15,771 nucleotides of DNA from Armatimonadota bacterium (GTDB lineage: Bacteria > Armatimonadota > JAAZEB01), in contig DUUU01000153.1 of NCBI GenBank assembly GCA_012841485.1, forward strand, positions 1 to 15,771, read 5' to 3'. How positions within the stretch are numbered: position 1 is the stretch's first letter; each line of letters starts with the position of its first letter. Of this stretch, positions 1 to 8,124 are shown one piece after another. Below the pieces are notes generated by a model. That model did not search any database. It was given only the letters and a program-made list of their open reading frames with translations, and was not told where the DNA came from. The translations under genes and the position numbers were made by a program.

Positions 1-18
1 CGCCTGCCGCGGCAGGCG
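1..18 (-). terminator. Palindrome past the end of the first pseudopilin gene
   Basis: CGCCTGCCGCGGCAGGCG is a perfect 18-bp palindrome that can fold into a 7-bp GC stem with a 4-base loop. It lies 19 bases beyond the stop codon of the minus-strand pseudopilin gene, where a terminator would be expected. It touches the window edge, so a U-tract on the minus-strand transcript cannot be checked. It could equally be a binding site or an intergenic repeat. Confidence 0.4.
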
Positions 19-37
19 CAAGCGGGTGCCACGCGGA

Positions 38-679
38 TCAGTCGTTATCGGCCAGCGTGTACATGCCCGGTGAGGACTTCTTCAGCCACTTCACGTGACC
101 ATCGGCGAAGAGGAAGTTGTTCCCATCCGAATGGCAGTCGGCCGTGCTGTGGTTACCGTTCGCATCGCCCGGCCCGTAATCGGCCTGCCAGCCGCTGTTG
201 CCGATGTAGTAGCAGCGGGCATCCCCCGCCCACAGGGTGCCAGAGGGATCGACCACCTCGGCGGCTGTCCGAGGGGTGCGCATCGCCCCAGCCAGGCCAT
301 ACCCCGACCACCACGCCTTCGTCGTTCGCCCTGACTCGGGATAGGTGATCGAGGAAGCAAAGCAGCCGCACCCGCGAAAGGCGCCGGCGCGCCAGCGGTT
401 GCTTGGGCAGATCTGGATCTTGGTGTTCTTCGTATAGGGTTGGATCACGTCTGTCCACCAGTAGTCGCCGACCAGCTCACCGCAGGTCATCTCGTCATAG
501 TCTTGCATGTACATCATCAAACCGTTCCCGATCTGCTTCAGATTGCTCTGGCAGGTGGACTTGCGCGCGTTCTCTCGGGCGCGCGCGAAGACCGGGAAGA
601 GAATGGCTGCAAGGATGGCGATAATCGCTATCACGACTAGCAACTCGATGAGAGTAAACCCTTCTTTGCGCTGTCGCAC
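38..679 (-). CDS. Type IV pseudopilin-like protein with H-x9-DG C-terminal box (first copy)
   Basis: The 213-residue protein is probably inserted in the inner membrane as a prepilin, cleaved by prepilin peptidase and assembled into, or displayed by, a type II secretion or type IV pilus-like machine. Residues 1-7 are a short basic leader ending in Gly7. The cut would fall before Phe8, and Glu12 is the conserved Glu5 of the mature protein. Residues 8-30 are the hydrophobic helix, followed by [13 protein letters not shown], the Armatimonadota-like form. The C-terminus has His183, nine residues, then Asp193-Gly194, matching the H-x9-DG prepilin-associated motif. Seven cysteines (43, 66, 91, 104, 106, 156, 182) suggest disulfides outside the membrane. 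The start is GTG at 679, with GGAGGGAGG about six bases upstream; an overlapping ATG at 681 is out of frame. No pilus assembly gene is nearby, so the role is unknown; such proteins usually occur in many copies per genome. Confidence 0.9.
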   Translation of the reverse strand: MRQRKEGFTLIELLVVIAIIAILAAILFPVFARARENARKSTCQSNLKQIGNGLMMYMQDYDEMTCGELVGDYWWTDVIQPYTKNTKIQICPSNRWRAGAFRGCGCFASSITYPESGRTTKAWWSGYGLAGAMRTPRTAAEVVDPSGTLWAGDARCYYIGNSGWQADYGPGDANGNHSTADCHSDGNNFLFADGHVKWLKKSSPGMYTLADND

Positions 680-755
680 ATTGCGCCTCCCTCCGTGGGC
701 GTAGGCCGCACACTCCGCACTGGTTGACCATCAGGGCCAGATGCCGCTCGCGCTC

Positions 756-785
756 ATTCTAGCAGGCCTGACGGGTGGAAGTCAA
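756..785 (-). promoter_or_regulatory. Sigma-70-type promoter of the first pseudopilin gene
   Basis: On the minus strand TTGACT (785-780) is followed by an 18-base spacer and TAGAAT (761-756). Each hexamer matches the consensus at five of six positions. Transcription would start near 749, leaving a leader of about 70 bases before the GTG at 679. The second pseudopilin gene has the same layout. Confidence 0.72.
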
Positions 786-1104
786 GCGTGTGTTGAAGCG
801 GGTGGGGCTGCCGGGCCTCTCTGTCCGGCGGGGGCCCCGCGGTGGCATGGTGTCTGGAGCAGGGGACCGGGCGAGGATGAAGAACCATTAGGTAGTATAT
901 GGGGCGCCGCGGGCTTGGCAGGCGCTCGTTGTGGGTATGATATGAACTGGGGCTGTTGGGTATGGGCCGACTAGGAGCGGGGGATGGCCGTGCGCTCCGA
1001 GAACGGCCACCGATGGGGCGTGGGTTGACCGGGGCCTTTGATAGGCCCATCGATAGGGTTGCGGCAGAGCCCTTGCCCTCTCGGCTAGAGAGAGGCTAGA
1101 CGGC
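786..1104. other. Intergenic region upstream of the ABC transporter gene
   Basis: About 320 bases between the divergent pseudopilin promoter and the ABC gene hold no convincing gene. There is a short GC inverted repeat at 828-840 (GCGGGG-G-CCCCGC). A weak plus-strand promoter candidate is TTGGCA at 915-920 with TATGAT at 936-941, but its 15-base spacer is short. A better -35-like TTGACC at 1025-1030 lacks a good -10; directly after it lies an inverted repeat at 1032-1048 (GGGCCT-ttgat-AGGCCC) that could be an operator. The ABC operon promoter must lie here, but I cannot pick it with confidence. Confidence 0.45.
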
Positions 1105-3438
1105 ATGACTAGCGGCGTTCGCCTCCCAACGGAGGGGGAGACAGAAGAGCTACCCCATGAGCCGTTGATGGAGAACCCGCCCGAGGCTATCCGGGCGCTG
1201 ATGGCGCAATACCTCGATCTTGGCGAGACGCCTGAAGTGGTAGTGGCCGCCGATATGACCCCCGATGGTCGCTACGGCGAGGCGTGGATGATGGTGACCG
1301 AGAAGCGCGTCATCATCGTCAACCCGGATCACGGGGTTCCGGAAGGGTGGCACATTCGTCTCGCGGATCTGGAGCGCATCGAGAAACAGGATTTCGTGGG
1401 CAGCAGCTCGCTGCGCCTGGTGGGGGGTGGTGGCGCCTGCGAGCTGCGCTTCTCCCTGACCAACGCGGAGAAGTTCGCCGATGTGCATGAGATCATCGAG
1501 GCGCTCCGTCATCAGCTGGAGGAGGGAGGGGCTGGGAACGGCGCGCGCTCCCCGCACATCCTCACTCGCGAGGCGCTTCGTAAGCGGGAGGAGGCACGGG
1601 CAAGGGAGAAGGGGGTTTGCCCCAAGTGCGGGCGGACTCTCCCGCGCTGGAGCCGGGTCTGCCCCGTGTGCCTACAGACAAAACAGCTCCTGATGCGCCT
1701 GGTGCCCTTCATCCGGCCCTATTGGCTCCTCCTCGTGCTGAACCTCGTGCTGATGCTCTTCACCACGAGCATGACCCTGGCGCCTCCGTACCTGACGAAG
1801 ATCCTGCTGGATGATGTCCTGCCACATCGGGATCTGCGCAGGCTCTTCCTTGTAATCGCGGCGCTGCTGACGATTAGCATGACCAACTCCATCGTCACCG
1901 CCGTGCGCAGGTATCTCGCCACCTGGCTGGAGCAGCGCGTGGTTCTCCAGCTGCGCATGGATCTCTACGAGCACCTGCATCGTCTCTCCCTGGGCTTCTA
2001 CGACCGGCAGGGCAGCGGACACGCCATCCAGCGGATCATGACCGACACCACCCGCTTGCAGACCTTCATGGCGACCGGCTTTCAGGAGCTGATGGAGTAC
2101 GCGACGACGATCCTCGTCATCGCCGTGATCATGCTTCGGATGAACCCGGGGCTGGCGCTGATCACCCTCGGGCCGGTTCCGCTGATCGTGTGGGGCAACC
2201 ACTGGTTCGCGCGCAAGGTACACCGCCTCTACCGCCGCGCTTGGCGGCAATCGGCGAAGCTCAACTCCATCCTCACGGATACGCTCCCCGGCATGCGCGT
2301 TGTCAAGGCGTTCGGCCAGGAGGGACGGGAGGTAAACCGCTTTGTCGTCACCAACCGGGAGTTGCAGGCGACGAACCTGCGCGCCGCGCGCCTCGGCCGC
2401 ACCTTCTACCCCCTGATGGGCTTCCTCTCCACCCTGGGCACCATGAGCATCTGGGCCTATGGGGGCTACCTGGTGATCCAGACGGGCGAGCTGACCGCGG
2501 GCGTGCTCATCGCCTTCATTCAGTACCTCGGGCGCTTCTACCAGCCGATGCATCAGCTCAGCCACATGAATGACCGCATCCAGCGCGTGGCGGCCTCTGC
2601 AGAGCGCGTCTTCGAGCTGATTGATACCAAGCCCGACATCGCTGACGCGGACGATGCCATCGAGATTCCCCGGATTGAGGGGCACGTGCGCTTCGAGAAC
2701 GTCTCCTTCTCCTATGAGACGGGCAAGAGGGTTCTGGAAGATATCTGCCTGGAGGTGCAGCCGGGCGAGATGATCGGCCTTGTTGGCCATAGTGGCGCCG
2801 GCAAGTCCACGCTGATCAACCTGATCTGCCGCTTCTACGATGTGGGCGAAGGCGCCATCTACATCGATGGTCACGATCTCCGCCACGTGCGCCTGAAGAG
2901 CCTCCGCGATCAGATCGGTGTGGTGCTACAGGAGCCCTACCTCTTCCGGGGCACCATCGCCGAGAATATCGCCTACGGCCATCCCCACGCCACTCTCGAG
3001 GAGATCGTCGCCGCCGCCATTGCCGCGAATGCCCACGAGTTTATCTGCCAGCAGCCAGACGGCTATGATACCATGGTCGGGGAGCGCGGCGCGGGCCTCT
3101 CTGGTGGCGAGCGCCAGCGCGTCTCCATCGCCCGCGCGATCCTGCGCAACCCGCGCATTCTCATCCTCGATGAGGCGACCGCCTCCGTCGATACCCAGAC
3201 CGAGGCGAAGATCCGCGAAGCGATTGAACGTCTGGTTCAGGGGCGGACCACCTTCGCCATCGCGCACCGCCTCTCCACCCTGCGCAACGCGAACCGCCTG
3301 GTCGTTCTGGAGAAAGGGCGGATCGTCGAAGTTGGAACGCATGCGGAGCTGCTCGCCAAAGAGGGCGGGGTGTTCCGAAAGCTGTGGGACATGCAGGTCG
3401 ATATGCAGAAGCAGCGCGCGGAGATGATGGCGGTCTAG
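1105..3438 (+). CDS. ABC exporter half-transporter with PH-like and zinc-ribbon N-terminal extension
   Basis: The 777-residue protein is a fused membrane-plus-ATPase ABC exporter subunit, expected to work as a dimer in the inner membrane. Residues 1-40 look disordered. Residues 41-140 are beta-rich (VTEKRVIIVNPD, then WHIRLADLERIE and LRLVGGGGACELRF) and resemble a PH-like domain. Residues 172-189 form a zinc ribbon (C172-P-K-C175 and C186-P-V-C189). The transmembrane domain spans about 200-480. The ATPase domain spans about 525-770 with Walker A GHSGAGKST (561-569), Gln609, signature LSGGE (665-669), Walker B ILILDE (685-690) and His721, so all catalytic elements are intact. Ordinary exporters are about 580-600 residues, so the extension is roughly 190. 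Its stop codon is one base from the DUF1854 start. Relatives paired with DUF1854 are, as I recall, named cyanophycin-metabolism-associated ABC transporters; the substrate is unknown. Start: ATG at 1105 behind a loose GAGAGAGG. Confidence 0.93.
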   Translation: MTSGVRLPTEGETEELPHEPLMENPPEAIRALMAQYLDLGETPEVVVAADMTPDGRYGEAWMMVTEKRVIIVNPDHGVPEGWHIRLADLERIEKQDFVGSSSLRLVGGGGACELRFSLTNAEKFADVHEIIEALRHQLEEGGAGNGARSPHILTREALRKREEARAREKGVCPKCGRTLPRWSRVCPVCLQTKQLLMRLVPFIRPYWLLLVLNLVLMLFTTSMTLAPPYLTKILLDDVLPHRDLRRLFLVIAALLTISMTNSIVTAVRRYLATWLEQRVVLQLRMDLYEHLHRLSLGFYDRQGSGHAIQRIMTDTTRLQTFMATGFQELMEYATTILVIAVIMLRMNPGLALITLGPVPLIVWGNHWFARKVHRLYRRAWRQSAKLNSILTDTLPGMRVVKAFGQEGREVNRFVVTNRELQATNLRAARLGRTFYPLMGFLSTLGTMSIWAYGGYLVIQTGELTAGVLIAFIQYLGRFYQPMHQLSHMNDRIQRVAASAERVFELIDTKPDIADADDAIEIPRIEGHVRFENVSFSYETGKRVLEDICLEVQPGEMIGLVGHSGAGKSTLINLICRFYDVGEGAIYIDGHDLRHVRLKSLRDQIGVVLQEPYLFRGTIAENIAYGHPHATLEEIVAAAIAANAHEFICQQPDGYDTMVGERGAGLSGGERQRVSIARAILRNPRILILDEATASVDTQTEAKIREAIERLVQGRTTFAIAHRLSTLRNANRLVVLEKGRIVEVGTHAELLAKEGGVFRKLWDMQVDMQKQRAEMMAV

Positions 3439-3439
3439 A

Positions 3440-3958
3440 ATGGATATCGCAGGTACCAAGTCGGTTCTCAAGATCCTGGATCCACGGGCCATGCGTCTAT
3501 GGCGCGACGCGGTGGGCGACCTCCACCTGGAGCTGCGTACGGAGGAGGGAGAGACGGTCTGCCACGAGCGTGTGCGCCCGTTACGCGCCTTCCCATTGAC
3601 CGCGCCCGATGCCTTCATCACCTTCTTCAGCGAGCGGAACGACTATCTGGGCGTGCTGGAAAGCCTGGATGACGTGGATGAGCGCACCGAGGAGCTGCTG
3701 CGCGATGAGATGGAGCGGCGCTACTTCATCCCACAGATCATCCAGATCCACTACCTGCGCATTCGTGCAGGCATCATCTCATGGCGCGTGGTGACAGACC
3801 GCGGGCCGCGCCGCTTCGATGTGCGTGACCGGGACGACCTTCGCTTCATGCCGCCGCGCCGGATGGTGATCAAAGACGTGGATGGCAACCGCTTCGAGAT
3901 TCAGGACTACATGGAGCTAGATGACCGCAGCCTCTCCCTTCTCGAGCAGCTCCTGTAG
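3440..3958 (+). CDS. DUF1854 family protein
   Basis: This 172-residue soluble protein has no signal peptide and no membrane segment. The order of conserved blocks matches DUF1854 as I know it: an N-terminal strand reading ILDPRAMRLWRDAVGDLHLEL, an ERVRPLRAFPLTAPDAFITF segment, a central ERRYFIPQIIQIHYL, then WRVVTDRGPRRFDVRD and a C-terminal DVDGNRFEIQDYMELDDRSL. The biochemical role is not established. The ATG starts one base after the stop of the ABC gene, which implies translational coupling and a shared function, perhaps as a cytoplasmic accessory to the transporter. The convergent gene on the other strand ends 38 bases away with no obvious hairpin between them. Confidence 0.85.
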   Translation: MDIAGTKSVLKILDPRAMRLWRDAVGDLHLELRTEEGETVCHERVRPLRAFPLTAPDAFITFFSERNDYLGVLESLDDVDERTEELLRDEMERRYFIPQIIQIHYLRIRAGIISWRVVTDRGPRRFDVRDRDDLRFMPPRRMVIKDVDGNRFEIQDYMELDDRSLSLLEQLL

Positions 3959-3996
3959 CCCCTGCGTGGCAGCTTCCGCGCCGGTGGTGAGCGGGC

Positions 3997-6114
3997 CTAC
4001 TCCTCGCGCTCTTCCAGGAGAAAGCCTTCCGCGCGCAGTTCGCGAGCGATCTGCCTCAAATTGGCGTCTGGCTGGATGAGAAGGATGGCGCCGCGCGCCA
4101 CTTTGCGCACGTGCCGCTGGAGGGGCTTCGCCGCGGCGAGGTCCTCCAACACCTCCGGATCGTCGGCCTCGATCACGAGCGCGCGCGCGAAACATGCCCG
4201 CTGCACGGAGCCGCCCCAATCACGCAGAGACTGCTCCACGTTTTGCGGGATGGGCACCCGGGCATGGCGTTGGAGCACCTCCAGGATGCGATCTGTTGTC
4301 CACCCGTTGGCGATGGCCAGGTTGACCCCGCGGTGCTCGATGCGGTAAGTGGCAACCCTGTCGTAACCGACCGGGGACGCGAACTGCCCGAGGTCATCGA
4401 GCAGAGCCGGTATGAACTCCATCACCACCACCTCGAAGTTGGGCTGAATGATGAGCGCGCCCCCCTCGCTCTCCTGCGCTGGCCGTGGCGAGAGGCCAAG
4501 CAGCGCCGCGCCCCAATCGGTGAGCTGGAACGCGCCCTCTCGCGCCGCGGGGCTGCCGGGGGGCAGGGGAGCATCCAGCGCCACCATCCCGATCTCGAAG
4601 GGGATACCGGTGAGGTGCATGAGCAGGGCGGTGCCCTCTACGGTGAACCACGAGGTGAGCATCTGCTTAAGGCCGCGATAGCCCTGTTGGCGGAGGATGC
4701 GGTCGCGCTCGCGGAGGAAATGGGGGCGCAGGCCGGCAGCGGCGCGCAACAGCGAATCGATGGAGTACCACTCGCCTGGCTTGCACCGGCGCAACAGGTC
4801 GGTGAGGAGCACCCGACCGGAGGCGAGGAGCGAGCGATCCATCCAGAGACCGAGGTCGTGATGGGTCTGGCGCAGGTCCTCGACGTGGCCGTCCAGCCAG
4901 CGCGTGAAGAGCGCCCGCGCCTGGGTAAAGGGATCCTGGCGCAGCCACTCCGGCTCCGGGGAGACGAGGCGCAGATGGGCCGCATCGGGGATGACGCCGG
5001 CGTGAACGAGGTAGAGAATCAGCTGCTCGATCCACTCTTCCGGGCTCCGGCCGACGGGGGGCGGGTGCATCTGGGCGATGAGGCGGGCAACCGTCCTTTT
5101 CGGGACCGCGTGCGTGGTCGCCGTGCGCGAGAGGCCTTCCAGCCGGATGTGGCGCACGAGTTGGAGCAGGCTCCAGTGCAGTTCGTGGTGCCAGCGCGCC
5201 TCACCGGCCGGCTGCGCGGCCTTGAGCTTTGCGCGTGGGAATGTCGGGAGCGTGTGCTGGGCGACCGCGTCCAGCACACGGTCGGGCATGAGCAGCATGC
5301 GGGTTCGCCGGATGAAGCGGTCGAAGGCGAGCCCGCGCTCGCTGAGCGTGCGCACAAGCGCATGGACGCCCTCATACTCGGGCGCGAACTGCTCTCGCAC
5401 GCTCTCCATCGGGAGCCGGCCGCCGGCGGCTTCCACCGCGTCGAGGAGTGCCCGGAGGGGAGGCGGGAGGCTTTGAACCGCCTTCCAGAGGAGCTGTGGT
5501 TCTTTCAGGGGGCCTTGCAGTCGCGCGGCGATTCGGGAAGCGGAGTGCTCCACGCCGTCGAGCGAGACGCCGTAGTGCGCCGCCATGGCGCGTAGCAGAT
5601 CGAGGGGGAGCATCTCAAGGCGGCTGAGTGGCGAGGGAGCCTCGGCATACCAGGCGCCTCCGGAGTACTCGGCGAGGACGTCGAGAAAGAGCTGCTGTGT
5701 CTCCTGGGGAAGCGCCAGGATCGGCGTCGGCGTGGTCGGCAGCTTGCGGCCTGCCCACGTTGGCCCCCAATAGGGGTTTCGCTGGGGGAGGTCGCGCTCT
5801 TCCATGAAGGCGATGGCCTTGCGTTCCAGCGAGGCGATTAGGTCGGCCACCTGCGGATCGGGGAGTCTGGTCTGGCGGTGGAGATGAGCCACCGCGATCC
5901 ACCCCCGATGGGCGGCCGAGTCCATGGCGCGCAGGACCTCCTTCTCCTCGGATGCCAGCCGGTCGAAGGCCGTGCGAACGGGGTTCTCCGCGGCCATGCG
6001 CGCGGCCAGCACCACGGGATCGGGGGGCTCCCCGGCAGGTACGCCCCAATGGCGCCCCACCTCGCGCAGTGCCTCCTCGCTGCGGCCCTGAAGCCGCTCT
6101 CGTAGCGTGATCAC
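3997..6114 (-). CDS. Helicase_C_3 (XPB/Ssl2 N-terminal-like) domain protein without a motor
   Basis: The 705-residue cytoplasmic protein ends in a domain of the XPB/Ssl2 N-terminal type (Pfam Helicase_C_3), about residues 550-690. Telltale blocks are LIIQPNFEVVV (554-564), GYDRVATYRIEHRGV (583-597), GWTTDRILEVLQRHARVPIPQNV (604-626), then LRDWGG and ILLIQPD. The N-terminus (RERLQGRSEEALREVGRHWGV) resembles the start of the related actinobacterial helicase-associated proteins. The middle is helical and could contain winged-helix modules. I find no Walker A, DEAD/DEAH box or motif VI, so it is not itself a helicase. Known relatives are often co-encoded with an XPB-like helicase; none is present here. 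A DNA-repair or DNA-binding scaffold role is inference. The start is GTG at 6114, without a clear ribosome-binding site; the next Met (residue 40) would cut conserved sequence. Confidence 0.8.
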   Translation of the reverse strand: MITLRERLQGRSEEALREVGRHWGVPAGEPPDPVVLAARMAAENPVRTAFDRLASEEKEVLRAMDSAAHRGWIAVAHLHRQTRLPDPQVADLIASLERKAIAFMEERDLPQRNPYWGPTWAGRKLPTTPTPILALPQETQQLFLDVLAEYSGGAWYAEAPSPLSRLEMLPLDLLRAMAAHYGVSLDGVEHSASRIAARLQGPLKEPQLLWKAVQSLPPPLRALLDAVEAAGGRLPMESVREQFAPEYEGVHALVRTLSERGLAFDRFIRRTRMLLMPDRVLDAVAQHTLPTFPRAKLKAAQPAGEARWHHELHWSLLQLVRHIRLEGLSRTATTHAVPKRTVARLIAQMHPPPVGRSPEEWIEQLILYLVHAGVIPDAAHLRLVSPEPEWLRQDPFTQARALFTRWLDGHVEDLRQTHHDLGLWMDRSLLASGRVLLTDLLRRCKPGEWYSIDSLLRAAAGLRPHFLRERDRILRQQGYRGLKQMLTSWFTVEGTALLMHLTGIPFEIGMVALDAPLPPGSPAAREGAFQLTDWGAALLGLSPRPAQESEGGALIIQPNFEVVVMEFIPALLDDLGQFASPVGYDRVATYRIEHRGVNLAIANGWTTDRILEVLQRHARVPIPQNVEQSLRDWGGSVQRACFARALVIEADDPEVLEDLAAAKPLQRHVRKVARGAILLIQPDANLRQIARELRAEGFLLEEREE

Positions 6115-6513
6115 ATGGATCTGGGCGCGCAGTGGGGGAAGCCCGCTGCAGTCCCCGTCCTCCTCTCACGTTGTTGCCCGGTGGCGGTCCATCTGAGTTC
6201 GCCAGCCGCCCCCCGGCTCCTCTTGCCGGGGAAAGTGACGCGAAGTAATGTTCGCGTGCAAGGGGGCGGGCTTCAGACAGGGCAACGGCGCGCGGTGTCG
6301 AATCAAGGCTGTGCAGGGGTGAGGCTGGGTCTCCATGCCCGAGGGGCGGAGGGCCCTGGGCGGGCCGGCGGACTCACCACGAGTACCTGTTTCGCGGTAG
6401 AAGCATGCCCTCGGTACGAGGGAGTATCAAGGGAAAGGAGGGGTCGCCCCAGGCGGGCGACAGGCGTCTTCCCCCACCGCGGACGCGTGTGGGCCTCGGA
6501 CGTCACTAATCCT
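6115..6513. other. Divergent intergenic region with two inverted repeats
   Basis: About 400 bases separate the Helicase_C_3 gene (-) from the secreted-protein gene (+). The plus frame of the downstream gene stays open back to 6115, but the conceptual peptide is low-complexity and a signal peptide begins at 6514, so I treat this as non-coding. It holds an operator-like inverted repeat at 6238-6257 (ACGCGAA, six bases, TTCGCGT) and a hairpin at 6443-6461 (GTCGCCC-caggc-GGGCGAC) just after a purine-rich GGGAAAGGAGG. No strong -35/-10 pair is evident on either strand. Confidence 0.5.
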
Positions 6514-7977
6514 ATGAGATTCCTACTGGTTCTGGTCGTGGGCGCCGCCCTGACTGTCGCGACGGCGGGGGGCGCGAGCGCACAGGAGGGCAAGCGCATG
6601 ACACAGGCAGAGCTGATTCAGACGGTCCTCCAGGTGACGCAGCCACTGGAGCATCCGAGGGGCAACCGGCTCCCCCTCTATCTGTGGTCGACCATCGGCC
6701 CGGGCACGACGGACGATGCCGAGACCGAGAAGATCATCCGCAGCCTGGATGCTCGGGGCATCGCGCTCCTCGCCTCGTGGAACCCCCGGAATCGGGAGGC
6801 CACCCTGGCGGAGGGACTGCGCATCGGCGCGATTCAGAAGCGGCTGGGGCTCCCCGCGCACATCAACGCCAATTCCTGCCTCTACTCCTTCTTCAACGGC
6901 GAGGAACGGACCGCGCACGTCACGGAGAGCGGAGAGCCGTTCTTCGACTCCTCCTTCGGCGAGCGCTACAAGATGGGCTGTCCTTTCGCCCTCGAGCACC
7001 GCGTGCCAGCCATGCGCGAGCAGGTGGAGTTCTTCGTGCGCGCCTACAAGGAGCGCGACATTGAGATCGCTTTTGCCTTCGCCGACTGGGAGATCGACGG
7101 CCCCATCGAGTGGAATGGCGCCTGGGAGGCATCGAAGCGGTGCGCGCGCTGCCGCAAGGAGATCCCGCGGATCGATGATTTCCACTCCTTCCAGACAACG
7201 CTTCGGAAGATGCGCGCGGATCTGCAGCGGCGCGTCTTTGCTGAGCCGGTGAGGCAGGCATTCCCCAAGGCGCTCGTGGGCAACTACGCCGTCTATCCGA
7301 ACAACGGCAAGCGCTATTGGTACGATTACTTCGAGCAAGAGCCGGCCGAGGGCATCCCCTACGAGATGGACCAGAAGGCGAAGATCCGCCCGTGGTTTGC
7401 CGATGAGTTCCGGCTTTCGGGCTACTCCTTCGCGATGCCGGTCGTCTACACCTGGCACCGCCTCTTCAACTGGTACGACTTCGATAACACCGACTACCGC
7501 TGGTTCTACAACCTACTCCAGGTCGGCAGCAACGCCGGCGAGCACACCCCGGCGGAAGTGCCGATCATCACGTTCGTCCACTGGCACACTACCGCTCCTC
7601 CGAAGGATGCCGAGCCGGTGAAGCAGTTCAGCGAGGAGAAGTATCAGGAGCTGCTCTGGCACCTGCTTCTCCGCGGGCACGACACCTTCTTCTCCTGGTG
7701 CCCTCGCGCGGAGACGGCCATCGAGGTGCGCCTGCTGCATCAGGTCTGGGCCGCCGCCCTGGAGTATCGCGAGTTCCTGGATCAGGGCACGCCCGTCACT
7801 TTCCACGTGCCGCCGCAGCCCGGCCCCGTCGTCTCCGGGCTGCGCCTGGGCAACCGGGTGCTTGTGCGCCGGACGGAGTTTGATGACACGGCCGGCCCGG
7901 TCTCGCTGAAGATCGGCGGGAAGACGCTCGCGGTGCCCCGCGTGCCCGGCCGTTGCCAGGTGCTCACCTTGCGGTAA
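6514..7977 (+). CDS. Secreted protein of unknown function, probably glycosidase-like TIM barrel
   Basis: The 487-residue protein begins with a clear signal peptide: MRFLLVLVVGAALTVATAGG with a likely cut after Ala23 (ASA|QE). This justifies the ATG at 6514, although no Shine-Dalgarno is visible just upstream. The body alternates strands and helices as in a TIM barrel: LPLYLWSTIGPGTT (53-66), RGIALLASWN (81-90), AHINANSCLYSFFNG, then IEIAFAFADWEIDGP (183-197). Asp191, Glu193 and Asp195 at the end of that strand are plausible catalytic acids. Further aromatic-rich blocks (YTWHRLFNWYDFDNTDYRWFY; ITFVHWHTT; HDTFFSWCP) line a likely sugar-binding cleft. Residues about 425-487 look like a small beta-sandwich. 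A CxxC pair (210, 213) is present. I do not recognise a named family; a carbohydrate-active role is inference from fold pattern and from the GH42-like gene further along. Confidence 0.75.
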   Translation: MRFLLVLVVGAALTVATAGGASAQEGKRMTQAELIQTVLQVTQPLEHPRGNRLPLYLWSTIGPGTTDDAETEKIIRSLDARGIALLASWNPRNREATLAEGLRIGAIQKRLGLPAHINANSCLYSFFNGEERTAHVTESGEPFFDSSFGERYKMGCPFALEHRVPAMREQVEFFVRAYKERDIEIAFAFADWEIDGPIEWNGAWEASKRCARCRKEIPRIDDFHSFQTTLRKMRADLQRRVFAEPVRQAFPKALVGNYAVYPNNGKRYWYDYFEQEPAEGIPYEMDQKAKIRPWFADEFRLSGYSFAMPVVYTWHRLFNWYDFDNTDYRWFYNLLQVGSNAGEHTPAEVPIITFVHWHTTAPPKDAEPVKQFSEEKYQELLWHLLLRGHDTFFSWCPRAETAIEVRLLHQVWAAALEYREFLDQGTPVTFHVPPQPGPVVSGLRLGNRVLVRRTEFDDTAGPVSLKIGGKTLAVPRVPGRCQVLTLR

Positions 7978-7997
7978 GCGTGCGGTGGTAAAATAGC

Positions 7998-8028
7998 CTG
8001 AGGGATGCCGGTTACAGGCATCCCTCAG
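7998..8028. terminator. Strong bidirectional hairpin between convergent genes
   Basis: CTGAGGGATGCC (7998-8009), a 7-base loop and GGCATCCCTCAG (8017-8028) form a perfect 12-bp stem between the convergent secreted-protein gene and second pseudopilin gene. On the minus strand it is followed by GCTATTTTACC, a usable U-tract, so it best fits termination of the pseudopilin transcript. On the plus strand it is followed only by CCATTTCG. Confidence 0.75.
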
Positions 8029-8124
8029 CCATTTCGACTGGCCCGCGTGAAAGACTCCTGGCAGGCTGGAGCTGGCGCGCCAGGCGGCCACCGGGCTGAA
8101 CGCGCGTTTTCGGACGGGCTCGTG

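Noticed and set aside
1672..2886. Long minus-strand open frame of 404 codons
   Set aside because: It is antisense to the intact ABC transporter and shows no recognisable domain.
4111..5595. Long plus-strand open frame of 494 codons
   Set aside because: It lies entirely antisense to the Helicase_C_3 gene, whose protein has family motifs; the plus frame has none and is a GC-rich shadow.
1105..6114. ABC/DUF1854/Helicase_C_3 cluster as a phage-defence island
   Set aside because: The helicase-like gene is convergent and lacks a motor, there is no nuclease or sensor, and nothing marks the region as mobile.
6115..6513. N-terminal extension of the secreted protein in the same open frame
   Set aside because: The extension reads as low-complexity GC-driven peptide and would bury a textbook signal peptide that begins at 6514.
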